From NCBI GenBank assembly GCA_039707655.1, contig CM077676.1:185872936-185936935 (forward strand): a stretch of 64,000 nucleotides of DNA, in the 5' to 3' direction. The notes under the pieces were generated by a model that worked only from the letters and a program-made list of their open reading frames with translations, was not told where the DNA came from and made no database searches. This document shows positions 46,537 through 56,705 of the stretch, piece by piece. Positions within the stretch are counted from its first letter, which is position 1. Each line of letters begins with the position of its first letter. The position numbers were made by a program, and so were the translations under genes. Origin of the DNA: Elymus sibiricus. Lineage: Eukaryota; Streptophyta; Magnoliopsida; Poales; Poaceae.

Positions 46537-46935
46537 GCATGGTGGAATCCGAGGAGGCAAGGTGGAACCCTGAGATGCCGCAGTAAATTTTGGCTAAAAG
46601 GATGCCTTGGTTTTCGCGATAACAAGATTTGGCATTATCCATCCTAAAGATTCGTCATGACGTTGTGGGCATACGTCAGGACAGATGAGATGACGTTATA
46701 GTATGAAGCAGCCGAAAATCATTAAGTGTGGAGGAGCAATGAGACCCGGAAACATCCTGATTGTTGATAAGACTCGGTCAAAGGTTTGGTAGGAGAGAAA
46801 TGATGAGGATCAGGGAAGCGAAATAGATGCCAGGTTAGAAGAATTCCAGACCCAGGTCACAACCTTTAATGTTTTCCTTGTCATATTTTTAGGATCGAGT
46901 TTACCATGGATAAATCCAAGCTAAACTGGGGCCAA

Positions 46936-47462
46936 TGTTGGGGATGTTCCCCGTGGTTGAGACCCGGCATAAAGGCTGGAGAGCCTATGGGTCATCTCAT
47001 TTCTGGGTCACGACAGGACAGGAAGGCCAACAGGCCAGAACGAGACCCGGCGGAGGGGCCGGCTCTCATATGAATCCTGTGGGCCGACTCCTACGGAGGC
47101 CCAGAGGAAGAACTTTCCTAACTTGGAGAACAAGGCTGATAAGAGTTAGAGTAGGATACGGGTTAAGAGTACAACCCGGAACCTTCTGTAAAACTAGGGA
47201 CTCGACCTATTATATAAAGGGGAGTCCCTAGGACCCAAAGGCTAAGTTCCAATCTGTCGAAAGCTAGGTTACCAATTCCGCATCCTTGTAATCGAGATCC
47301 ATAGCAATATCAATCAAGCAGGAGTAGGCTTTTACCTCCACCGAGAGGGGCCGAACCTGGGTAAACTTGTGTCCCTTGTTTCCGTTCAAGCCACTGCCCA
47401 GTTGCGATGGCCTCATGACTTAGTCCTGTTTCGAGGACATCTGCCGTGACAAAACCATGACA
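46936..47462 (+). repeat. 3' LTR of element E (527 bp)
   Basis: TGTTGGGGATG...CCATGACA with a TATA box TATATAAA at 47211-47218 and a C/T-rich stretch after it. The LTR style resembles Tat-lineage LTRs. Confidence 0.8.
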
Positions 47463-47806
47463 CCATTGATGATAGAAAAGGACTTAGACCGTCGGATACT
47501 TTGCCGGGCGATGATTTCCTCTTCAAGGAGCTCGCCACGGGTAAGATAAGCCAGATAAGGTACTGTCCAGTCGGGTGTGGCATGAACGGCAGCCACAAGT
47601 GCTGCTTTCGGGTCAGGAATAGCGATGTCCTCTTCTATCAGTAACTTGACTGACGGGTTATGCAGAACATCCAGAAAAACATTTGGCGGAACGGGCGTGC
47701 GCTGAGACCCCAAACGACAGAGTGCATCTGCTGCCTCATTAAGCTAGCGATCTATATGATCAACCTGGTATCCTTTGAAATGACCAGCTATTACTGTAAC
47801 AACATG
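47463..47806 (-). pseudogene. pol: Tat-type pol remnant (RNase H to integrase linker)
   Basis: The minus strand encodes, across one in-frame TAG near 47748, N-E-A-A-D-A-L-C-R-L, P-V-P-P-N-V-F-L-D-V-L, D-W-T-V-P-Y-L-A-Y-L-T-R-G-E-L and R-R-S-K-S-F-S-I-I-N-G. These are the RNase H end and the linker before integrase in Tat polyproteins. It is cut on the left by E and on the right by an Athila-type LTR, so it is the oldest layer visible. Confidence 0.8.
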
Positions 47807-49192
47807 TGATAACCCACAAGTATAGGGGATTGCGATAGTCTTCGAGGGTAGTATTTCACCCAAATTTATTGATTCGACATAAGGGGAGCCAAAGGATATT
47901 TGTGAACCTTAGTAGTTGAGTTGTCAATTCAACCACACCTATGATATAATATTTCTGCGGCAAAGTGTTTAGTAGCATAGTAGCAATAGTAACAGGAACA
48001 GTAACAGAAGCAGTATGTGAATATTTGTAACAGCAGCAGCAGTAGTAACTTAGCAAAGATCAATATGAGAAAAGCATAGGCAATGGATTAGCGATGGATA
48101 TTTTTGTTGGATGACATTCATCATATAACAGTCACAACCTAGAGCGATACGCAATAGCTCCAATTCATCAATGTAATGTAGGCATGTATTCCGTATATAG
48201 TCATACGTGCTTATAATAAGAACTTGCATGACATCTTTTGTCCTACCCTCTCATGGCAGCGGGGTCCATAAGGAAATCTAAGGGATATTAAGGACTCCTT
48301 TTAATAGGGAACCGGAATAAAGCATTAACACATGGTGAATACATGAACTCCTCGAATTACAGTCATCCCCGGAGAGTATCCCAACTATTGTCACTTTGGG
48401 GTCTACGAATGAGAACAATAACAAGTGCATACAACTAGCAAATAGGATCAAGAACTCAAATATATTCATGAAAACATAGAGGGTTCAGATCTGAAATCAT
48501 GGCACTCGGGCCCTAGTGACAAGCATTAAGCATAGCAAAGTCAAAGCAACATCAATCTAAGAACATAGTGGATACTAGGGATCAAGCCCTAACAAATTGA
48601 CTCGATTACATGACAAATCTCATCCAACTCCATCACCGTCCAGCAAGCCTACGAAGGAATTACTCACTCCTGGTGGTCAGCATCATGGAATTGTTGACGA
48701 AGGAGGGTTGGTGATGACGACAGCGACAAATCCCCATGTCCGGAGCCCCGAACGGACTCCAGATCAGCCCTCCTGATGAAGAACAGGAGGTGGCAGCGGC
48801 TCCGGATCGTAAAACGTGATGATTCCTTCTCTCTAATTTTTTTTCTTCGTAAGACGGTACTTATGGAGTTGGAGTTAGGGAAAACGGAGGCCTGTGGGGC
48901 CCACAAGCTCTCAGGGCGCGCCCTGGGGGGGTGGGCGCGCCCCCTGAGCTTGTGGCTCCTAGGTAGCCCCCCTCCAGTAGTTCTCTTCACCAATATTTTT
49001 AATATATTCTGGAAAAATTCTTCATAAATTTTCAGCTCAATCCGAGAACTTTTATTTCTGCACAAAAACAACACCATGGTAGTTCTGCTGAAAACAACAT
49101 CAGTCTGGGTTAGTTTCATTCAAATCATGCAAATTAGAGTCCAAAACAAGAGCAGAAGTGTTTGGAAAAGTAGATATATTTGGGACGTATCA
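47807..49192 (-). repeat. 3' LTR of the Fatima-like element (about 1386 bp)
   Basis: Read on the minus strand it starts TGATACGTCCCAAATA and ends GTGGGTTATCA. It contains the GC-rich inverted motif GGGCGCGCC...GGGCGCGCC around 48916-48945. No gene. Confidence 0.8.
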
Positions 49193-49628
49193 ACTCCCCC
49201 AAGCTTAACTCATTGCTTGTCCTCAAACAATTCAGTTGACAAACTGAAAGTGACAAAGAAAACTTTTACAAACTCTTTTGTTCTCGTTGATGTATGTACA
49301 CTTAACTAGTGATCAAGTTTTTAGCAAAGATCATGAACTAACCATATGAATGATAACACTTAGGTCTCACATTTAATCATGACAATAATATAACCAACTA
49401 ACGAGCAATAATAAGATATCTTAGGTGAGAACGATTTGTCAAAACAATCATGATACAATATGATAACATGGTATCTCGCTAGCCCTTTCTGAGACTGCAA
49501 AACATAAATGCAGAGCACCTCTGAGGTTCAAGCAGCGACTAAACATTGTAATTCGGAGTCGAAGATATGTAGTCATGGTCACATCCAACATTAACTAGAC
49601 TCAATGCGTAAAAATGACAATAGCGTTC
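49193..49628 (-). other. Polypurine tract and 3' untranslated interior of the Fatima-like element
   Basis: On the minus strand TTAAGCTTGGGGGAGT touches the LTR (49193-49208). The rest is AT-rich with no frame. CGTTC at 49624-49628 is the expected target copy of the next insertion. Confidence 0.7.
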
Positions 49629-49934
49629 TGATACGTCTCCAACATACCTATAATTTTTGATTGTTCCATGCTATTATAGTATCAATCTTGGATGTTTTAT
49701 ATGCAATTATATATCATTTTTGGGACTAACCTATTAACCTAGTGCCCAGTGCCATTTGCTGCTTTTATGCTTGTTTTTGGCTTTTCAGAAAATCAATATC
49801 AGACGGAGTCCAAACGAAGAAAAACTTTGGATTAATTTTTTCTGGACCAAAAGAGACCCTAGAAGGTTTGGGAGAAGACCAGAGGAGTCACGAGGGAGAG
49901 ACAAGCTCAGGAGGCGCGCCCAGGGGGGTAGGCG

Positions 49935-49939
49935 CGCCC
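49935..49939. repeat. Target-site duplication of Tat3, left copy (CGCCC)
   Basis: Matches 62049-62053 exactly. Confidence 0.9.
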
Positions 49940-50825
49940 TGTCGGGGGGATGATCCCCGGGTAGGCAACGACGCTCGAACCCCTTCTCAAAATTCATCGG
50001 AGCAAGCCAAGTCCCTCGATCCGGCTAGCTGACTCGCCGGCTCCCCAGCGCGAGCCGGCTCGGCGGGGCGACCCGGCCCGGCCGGCTGGGTCATGCCGGC
50101 TGGCCGCGAGGGGGCAAGCTCTGATGACGAGGCAGGCATGGCTACAGCATCTCCCCCCTTTTTATGCCAGTCCGAGCGGGCGTGGCTACAGCGCTCCCTG
50201 CGCTTCCGCCCGAGGCGGGCGGAGTCAGAGCGGCGCGGTCCTGTAGCATTGGCGGTGCCGGCCGCCCTCTGACGACGGACAAGACGCGCCACAGTGCCCC
50301 GTACCCGGGGTGACGAGAGACAAGACCTGCCACAGTGTCCCGCACCCGGCGGGTGCTTCGCACCCGGCGGACCCGGCAACCCGGCGGCCCCCACCACCGG
50401 CTTCCGGTCGATGACACCAGGGCCCCGCGCCTTTGTAACCTTACCATTGTACCCCGGGGAGCCGGCCTATAAGACCCCCCGGGAGGCCTCCGTGCAGAGG
50501 GTCTGGTTGGATGATCGTTAGCTGCTTCCTGTTACTCTAGAGATCGCATACGCACACACACACTCGCAGGAGAGGCAGAACGGCGGCCCAGCCCCTTCTC
50601 CCTCCTCCGTTCGAACAGCTCTAGGAGCAACCTTGTAGTCCTTGTGCATCCCATATTTCTCTAGGCAGGACTAGGGGTATTACCTCTCCGGAGGGCCCCG
50701 AACCTGGGTACGTCTCGTGTCTCACACCAGCGCATGCCAACCTTGCCTCCGGAACCCACCGGCGTCCTCACGTAGCCCCACCTCTTCAGCCATCTTATGG
50801 CATCTGCCGTGAGAATACCACGACA
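49940..50825 (+). repeat. 5' LTR of Tat3 (886 bp)
   Basis: TGTCGGGGGGATG...ACCACGACA. TATA box TATAAGA at 50468-50474, in a GC-rich region. Confidence 0.93.
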
Positions 50826-50827
50826 GT

Positions 50828-50845
50828 TGGCGCCCACCGTGGGGC
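50828..50845 (+). promoter_or_regulatory. Primer-binding site of Tat3
   Basis: TGGCGCCCACCGTGGGGC begins two bases after the 5' LTR. Confidence 0.8.
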
Positions 50846-50868
50846 TGCTCGCGGCGCCGGCCGGAGTC

Positions 50869-53085
50869 ATGTTCCGGACGAGGCCCTTCACCAACTCCGG
50901 CGAGCGCATCGTGCACGGTTTGGTCCGCGCGCCCTGCGCGGCCGACTCGGCCGGCTGCGACGCTGTGCCAAGCACGGACGCCGCCTGCCCCGTAGGTTGC
51001 CTCGTCGTCCCGTTTGGCGCGCTGCGCGTCTTCATCGCGCTCGTCCCCGACGTGTTTCCCAGCGAGGTGCGCAGCTTCGCCGACTCGCCTGTCCCCGTTG
51101 GCTGGGCTGTCTGCGACGACGTCGGGGCTCTCTGTGCCCGCATGGAGGTGCTGACCATCGGCACTAGCGCCGGCTCCCCGTGCGACATGGAGAAGGCCGC
51201 CGCGGCTGCGGCCCCGCCATGCCGAGCCGACCCGCTCCGCGAGACGATCCGGAGCCTGCAAGCCCCCATCACGCCCGACGCCGACACAGCGGCTGCAGCG
51301 GCTCAGCTCAATGAGGACCGTGAGCATCTGTTGGTCGAGGCCACAGAGCTCGCGGCGACGCGGCACTGGCTGGAGTCTGCCCAGCGAGAGTACGACAATG
51401 CCCATGGCTTCACGCCGGCCGCCGCCGAACCCAGCCGGGTTGCGGAGGTACGGATCCGTGGGGGCGCGATCGGCCGTGCGCTAGGCGCAGGCCAGCCCTT
51501 CTACGACACCCCCATCAAGAACATGCGCGCGGCGCAGGCGGCGATGGCGGATCTCGAGTTCTTGGAGGGTGAGGAGCTGCTGCAGCAGCAGCAGCGCATC
51601 CGCGATCTCATCACCGCGGCGAACGAGCAGCAGCAGCACTTCGACCCGGCTAGGCCATCCACCTCCGCCTCAGGAAATACCGCGAACCCAGAGAGGGCCC
51701 TCCGGGACGCGCAGCGGACGTCCTCCCACGCCACTAGCGCGAGCCGCTCTAGCCGGCATCGGTCCGGTCGGAGCCGGCACAACCGTGCCGCAACCGCTGG
51801 AGACGGCGTTGCCGACGAGACGGCTGGCAACGGCCGGGTTCAGCAGCCGGAGCCCCCCGTGCGGCTGGCTCGGCGGCCCGAGCCGGCCCTAGAGGCCCCT
51901 GCACCCCGCTGTCCCGTGGCTGACCGGCTCGGTACCCGCGTGCCCTACGACGAAAACGACGCCCGCCACCGCCTCGACCGGCTGGTGCGCTCCACGGCCC
52001 TGGAGGAGGAGAGCTCTGTCGGCCCGGCGTGCTTTGGCCCCCGCATTCGCGAGGAGCCATTCCCCAAAGGCTTCTCGCTGCCCCGCGACTCCCCCAAGTA
52101 CAACGGCGTCACCAAGCCGGAGGACTGGCTGACTGACTACACCACGGCCGTCGGCATAGCTGGCGGAAACCGGCGCGTAGCCGTGCGATACGTCCCCCTC
52201 ATGCTGCTCGGCTCGGCCCGGACGTGGCTTAACAGTCTGCGAGCCAGCAGCGTGAACTCCTTGCTGGATTTCGAAGACGCGTTCATCCGCAACTTCACCA
52301 GCACCTACAAGCGACCCGGCAAACCTCGCCAGCTCTCCATGTGTGTCCAGAAGCCAGGCGAGCCCCTTCGCGACTTCCTCACGCGGTGGACGGAGCTGCG
52401 CAACTCCTGCGAGGGGGTCCATGAGGTCCAGGCCATCCAGTACTTCATCGACGGGTGCCAAGACGGCACTTTGGTCAAGCACCGGCTGGTGTGCGACGAG
52501 CCAGAAACCCTGGCGGAGCTCATGGACGTGGCGGACAAGTATGCCACGGCCGACTCCGCGATGAATGTGAAGGTCACGATCAACGCAGACGGCAAGTTCC
52601 TCCCAGCCCAGCCGGCTCCCCCCCAATCCGGCAGGCAACAGCAACCAGCGCCGGCAAGACAACAACAACAGCAGCAACAATGGCAAGCGCAGGAGCGACC
52701 AGCAGGCGTCCCGCTACGACAACCGGCAGGTCGCCGCGGTGGAAGGGGAGCAGCCGGCCGAACATGCGCCAGCCAGCGCCAGCGCACTGGCAAGGCCGCC
52801 TGGCAGCCCAAGCTGTCCTTCGAACAGATGCTCGATGCCCCCTGCAAGAATCACAGCGGCGCGAAGCCGTCGACACACACGCTCCGGCAGTGCAGCTTCA
52901 CCCAACGCCTGCTAAAGGGCAACCTTCCGCCCCCGCCACCCGGAGCCGGCCCGCAGCAGCCGCCGCTCCCGCCACCTCCACCGCCACCCGGCGCCCTCGC
53001 CGACAACCCTTTCACGCGTCCGGACGCGTCCTACGTTGTCTTCACCAGCGAGGGCGATGACAAGCACGCCAAGCATAAGCACTGT
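50869..53085 (+). CDS. gag: Tat3 Gag
   Basis: The frame is open from 50797, but that part covers the LTR end and primer site, so the ATG at 50869 (M-F-R-T-R-P) is the better start. About 740 codons follow. The N-terminal half is Ala-, Arg- and Gln-rich with a helical stretch. The Gag core lies at about 52090-52490 (Y-N-G-V-T-K-P-E-D-W, then F-E-D-A-F-I-R-N-F). Poly-Gln (about 52655-52680) and poly-Pro (about 52925-52995) tracts follow. No CCHC knuckle was seen, as is common in Tat Gag. The reading continues out of frame after about 53085, where the protease part begins in another frame. It would form the particle shell. This is the only long undamaged frame of Tat3. Confidence 0.82.
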
Positions 53086-55343
53086 CGTCCCTCCGGTTCC
53101 CCAGTACATGCATTGGTCCGACCGGCCGGTCAGCTAGACCCGGGAGGACCACCCTGCCGTCATGCCCATGCTGGGTGGCTATGCCCTTGTGCTCGACCCC
53201 ACCCTCGTCTCCAAGAAGCGCACCTGCCGTTTTTCACGGGTGGTGATCGACGGCGGCAGCAGCATCAACATCCTGTACCGCGACACCATGACCAAGCTCG
53301 GCATCGAGGCGCGACAGCTGGAGCCGACCCGGACTGTGTTCCACGGCATCGTGCCTGGTCTCTCCTGCTCTCCGATCGGCCGGATCCGGCTTGACGTCCT
53401 GTTCGGCTCCAGCAGCCATTTCCGCCACGAGCTGATCAGGTTCGAGGTGGTCGACTTGGCCAGGCCCTACCACGCGCTGCTGGGCCGGCCCGCGATGGCC
53501 AAATTCATGGCGGTCCCCCACTATGCTTACCTAAAGTTGAAGATGTCGGGTCACAAGGGCCTCATCACCATCGTCAGTGACTACAAGAAGTCCCTCGAGT
53601 GCGCCAAAGCCGGCTCCCAGTTGGTCGAGTCGCTGGTCATCGCGGAGGAGAGGCGCCAGCTCGACCGGATCGTGGCGCTGGCTAACGCGCAGTTGGCCGT
53701 GCCGACTCCGCCTAAGCCGGCCGCCGATGAGGCCTCCTTCAAGCCGGCCAAAGACACGAAGAGGGTCCCACTCAACCCGGCTGACCCCAGCTCTAGCAAG
53801 TACGTCGTCGTGGGCACCGGCCTCGACAGCAAATAGGAAGGCGAGCTCGTCGATTTCCTCCGTGAGAATCAGGACATCTTTGCATGGTCCCCCAAAGACA
53901 TGCCGGGTGTCGCGAGGGAATTCGTCGAGCACAAACTTCACGTCCGCAAGGACGCCAAGCCGGTCTGGCAGCCGCTACGCCGCTTCTCCGAGGAGAAGCG
54001 AAGAACCATCGGTGAAGAAATCGCCCGGCTTCTCGCGGCCGGCTTCATCATGGAAGTTTTCCACCCGGAATGACTGGCCAATCCGGTCCTCGTCCTGAAG
54101 AAAAATGGCACCTGGCGCATGTGCATCGACTACACCAGCCTGAACAAGGCCTGCCCCAAAGACCCATTCGCCCTGCCCCGGATCGACCAAGTCATCGACT
54201 CCAGCCGGCTGCGAGCTCCTGTCCTTCCTGGACGCCTACTCCGGCTACCATCAGATCAAGCTGGACCCGGCCGACGCCCTCAAGATGTCCTTCATCACGC
54301 CCTTTGGCGTGTATTGCTACATCACCATGTCGTTCCGCTTGAAGAATGCCGGCGCCACCTTCCAGCGCTATATGCAGAAATGCCTGCTGCCCCAGCTCGG
54401 CAGAAACGTGCATGTCTACTTCGACGACATGGTGGTGAAGACCAAGCAGCACCTCACACTCCTAGCCGACCTCATGGAGACATTCGCCAACCTGCACCGG
54501 TTCCAGATCAAGCTCAACCTGGAGAAATGCGTCTTCGGCGTGCCGGCTGGCCAGCTCCTTGGTTTCCTCATCTTGGAGCGCGGCATCGAGGCCATCCCGG
54601 AAAAGATCAAGGCGATCGAGCGCATGCGTAGGCCGGCCCGGCTGCGTGACGTCCAGAAGTTCACCGGCTGCTTGGCCTCTCTCAGCCGGTTCGTCAGCCG
54701 GCTGGGAGAGAGGGCCCTGCCCCTGTATCAGCTGATGAAGAAGACAACAGCGTTTGAGTGGAGCGACCAGGCGGACGAAGCCATCCGCGACCTCAAGCGC
54801 ATGCTATCCACCGCGCCCGTCCTGGCCGCGCCGGCTGTGAAGGAGCCACTATTGCTATACATCGCCGCCACCTCCTGCGCGGTCAGCACGATGCTGGTGG
54901 TCGAGCGCCCTGAGGAGGGCAAGGTGCAGCCGGTCCAGCGCCCAGTGTACTTTCTGAGCGAGGTGCTCTCCGCCTCCAAGCAGAACTACCCCCACTACCA
55001 GAAGATGTGCTACGGCGTGTACCTTGCTGCCAAGAAGCTGAGGCAGTACTTCCAGGAGCATACCATTACCGTGGTAAGCACGGCCCCCATCGGCGAGATC
55101 ATGGGCTGCCGGGACGCGTCTGGCCGGGTGGCCAAGTGGGCTATTGAGCTAGCCGGCCACACGATCCTCTACGAGCCCCGCACCACCATCAAGTCCCAGG
55201 CCCTGGCCGACTTCCTCGTCGACTGGACCGAGACCCAGTACCTGCCGCCGGCTCCCGAGTCGACTCACTGGCGCATGCACTTCAACGGCTCCAAGATGCC
55301 CAATGGCTTGGGATCCGGCATCGTGCTGTCCTCTCCCAGTTGA
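53086..55343 (+). pseudogene. pol: Tat3 protease, reverse transcriptase and truncated RNase H
   Basis: The protease (53162-53836 in one frame) has active-site D-G-G-S-S from 53249 and the H-A-L-L-G-R block. Reverse transcriptase follows with an intact Y-F-D-D (54417-54428). A degenerate first RNase H comes next (A-A-T-S-C-A in place of an acidic site). The second, Tat-type RNase H begins H-F-N-G-S at about 55280, where F-D-G-S is usual. Breaks: a TAG in the linker near 53144, TAG 53834-53836, TGA 54071-54073, a frame change near 54203, then loss of everything from the second RNase H to mid-integrase at about 55340. Reverse transcription from this copy is not possible. Confidence 0.85.
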
Positions 55344-55939
55344 ACGGCCAGGTCGAGCGGGCCAACGGCCTCATCCTAGGCGGCATCAAGCCGCGACTCG
55401 TCGAGCCGCTCGTGCGCTCACCCGGCAGCTGGCTCGATGAGCTGCCGGCCGTCCTCTGGAGTCTTCGGACGATGCCCAACCGCTCCACCGGGTTCACCCC
55501 GTTCTTCCTTGTCTACGGTGCCGAAGCAATCATTCCAACCGACGTCGAGTTCAACTCGCCTCGGATGACCATGTATACAGAAGCCAAAGCAAAGGAGGCA
55601 CGCGAAGACGGCGTCGACTTGCTCAAGGAGGCGTGCCTTCTCACCCTCAGCCGGTCCGCCATCTACCAACAAGGGCTGCGCCACTACCACAGCAAAAGGA
55701 TCAAACCCCTCGCGTTCCGCGAGGGCGACCTCGTACTCTAGCTCGTCCAGCGGACAGCCGGCCAGCACAATCTGGCCTCTCCTTGGGAGGGCCCCTTCAT
55801 CGTCAGCAAGGCACTCTGCGACCAGAACGCGTACTACCTCATCGACGCACAGAAGCCGAACAAGCGAAAGAGAGATGCGGCCGGCGAGGAGTCCAGCCGG
55901 CCCTGGAACGCGGACCTCCTCCGTCCGTTTTACAATTGA
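55340..55939 (+). pseudogene. pol: Tat3 integrase C-terminal remnant
   Basis: It begins N-G-Q-V-E-R-A-N-G, which holds the last catalytic Glu of the integrase D-D-E core, followed by T-G-F-T-P-F-F-L-V-Y-G-A-E-A and the tail ending R-P-W-N-A-D-L-L-R. A TAG at 55739-55741 interrupts the tail and the frame closes at 55937-55939. The zinc-binding part and both catalytic Asp are missing. Confidence 0.85.
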
Positions 55940-56705
55940 ACGCATGCACATATGTATCACCACCTTTTGAGTTTAATGAAAGCAGCAAGCCCCCCCCCCC
56001 CCCGTTTTCGTTCTCCTGCCGAGTCGGCCCAGCCGGCTCGGGGGCTTCCTTTTCCTTTTTTACTAAGCTCTGTGTCTATGCACTTATCCGCTTCCGATTC
56101 TCCCACCGAGTCGGAGCAGCCGGCTCGGGGGCTCGGGGGCTAGCCGGCTAGACCGCACCTCACCATATTCTCCTTAGTCCGTTTCGAAGCGTACGACTGC
56201 CAAAGCCCTCTCTTCGCCAGCCACAGCCGGCTCCCGGCTGTCCGGCCGGCAAGAGCCAAAGGCCCGCAGCATCGTCACGCAAGAACAGCTAAGGAGGAGA
56301 ACCCGGCGCGGCCAACCCGGCCCAATCCGCCATTTCTTACTTACTCACCGCACGACCGGCTGCGCGCCAGCCGGCTTCGCCACCTGCCGCCAGCCGGCCC
56401 AGTGGGTGTTTCGCTCGCGCTCAAAAGTCCGAAAAAGCCTAAGTATTGTGCGTCCCCTCTCAAGGCCGAATCCCCGTCCTAGCCACAGTCCGCAACCCGG
56501 CTGTCCGGCTAGCGGGAAGGAAGCCCGAAGAGAAGACAAACGAGAAAACGCCCAAGGCCGAACAGCAAAAAGCGAAATCACATGCCAAATTTACATAAAG
56601 CAAGGGCCCATGGCCACAAGTTCATTACATAAACTACACCCCCAGTGGGTGGACCTGCTACCTAACCAAGTTTGAGTACCGAGTATAGGAAAGATAAAAA
56701 GAAGC
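55940..56705. other. Spacer of Tat3 with repeated G-rich tracts and a C run
   Basis: A run of 14 C starts at 55990. CTCGGGGGCT occurs near 56037, 56124 and 56132, in two related units that each contain CCGAGTCGG and AGCCGGCTCGGGGGCT. These look like extra copies of the Tat polypurine tract. No gene. Confidence 0.65.

Larger units (their letters stand above)
45145..47462 (+). mobile_element. Element E: 3' part of another Tat-type element
   Basis: The visible part runs from the Tat2 joint to a 527-bp LTR. A purine tract (CTAAACTGGGGCCAA, 46921-46935) directly before the LTR makes it the 3' LTR of a plus-strand element. Between them lies the family's antisense gene. Everything left of 45145 in this window is inserted into E. 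The right flank is a pol remnant (47463-47806). The expected target copy is CCATT (47463-47467), unconfirmed. Confidence 0.8.
47807..49628 (-). mobile_element. Athila-type Gypsy element (Fatima-like LTR), 3' end only
   Basis: A 3' LTR and about 436 bases of interior are visible before the next insertion at 49629; the rest lies beyond the window. Orientation follows from the purine tract at the right side of the LTR. The family name is tentative. The target copy on the left would be ACATG (47802-47806). Confidence 0.75.

Noticed and set aside
46194..46642. Possible host gene with TATA box on the minus strand
   Set aside because: It lies inside element E, directly upstream of the element's known antisense gene, so it is better explained as that gene's leader.
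51889..52686. 265-codon frame on the minus strand
   Set aside because: It is the reverse of the Tat3 Gag core, whose plus-strand frame is much longer and has recognisable motifs.
55990..56003. Run of 14 C as a possible regulatory element
   Set aside because: A single homopolymer in a decaying spacer, also prone to sequencing error, gives no support for a function.
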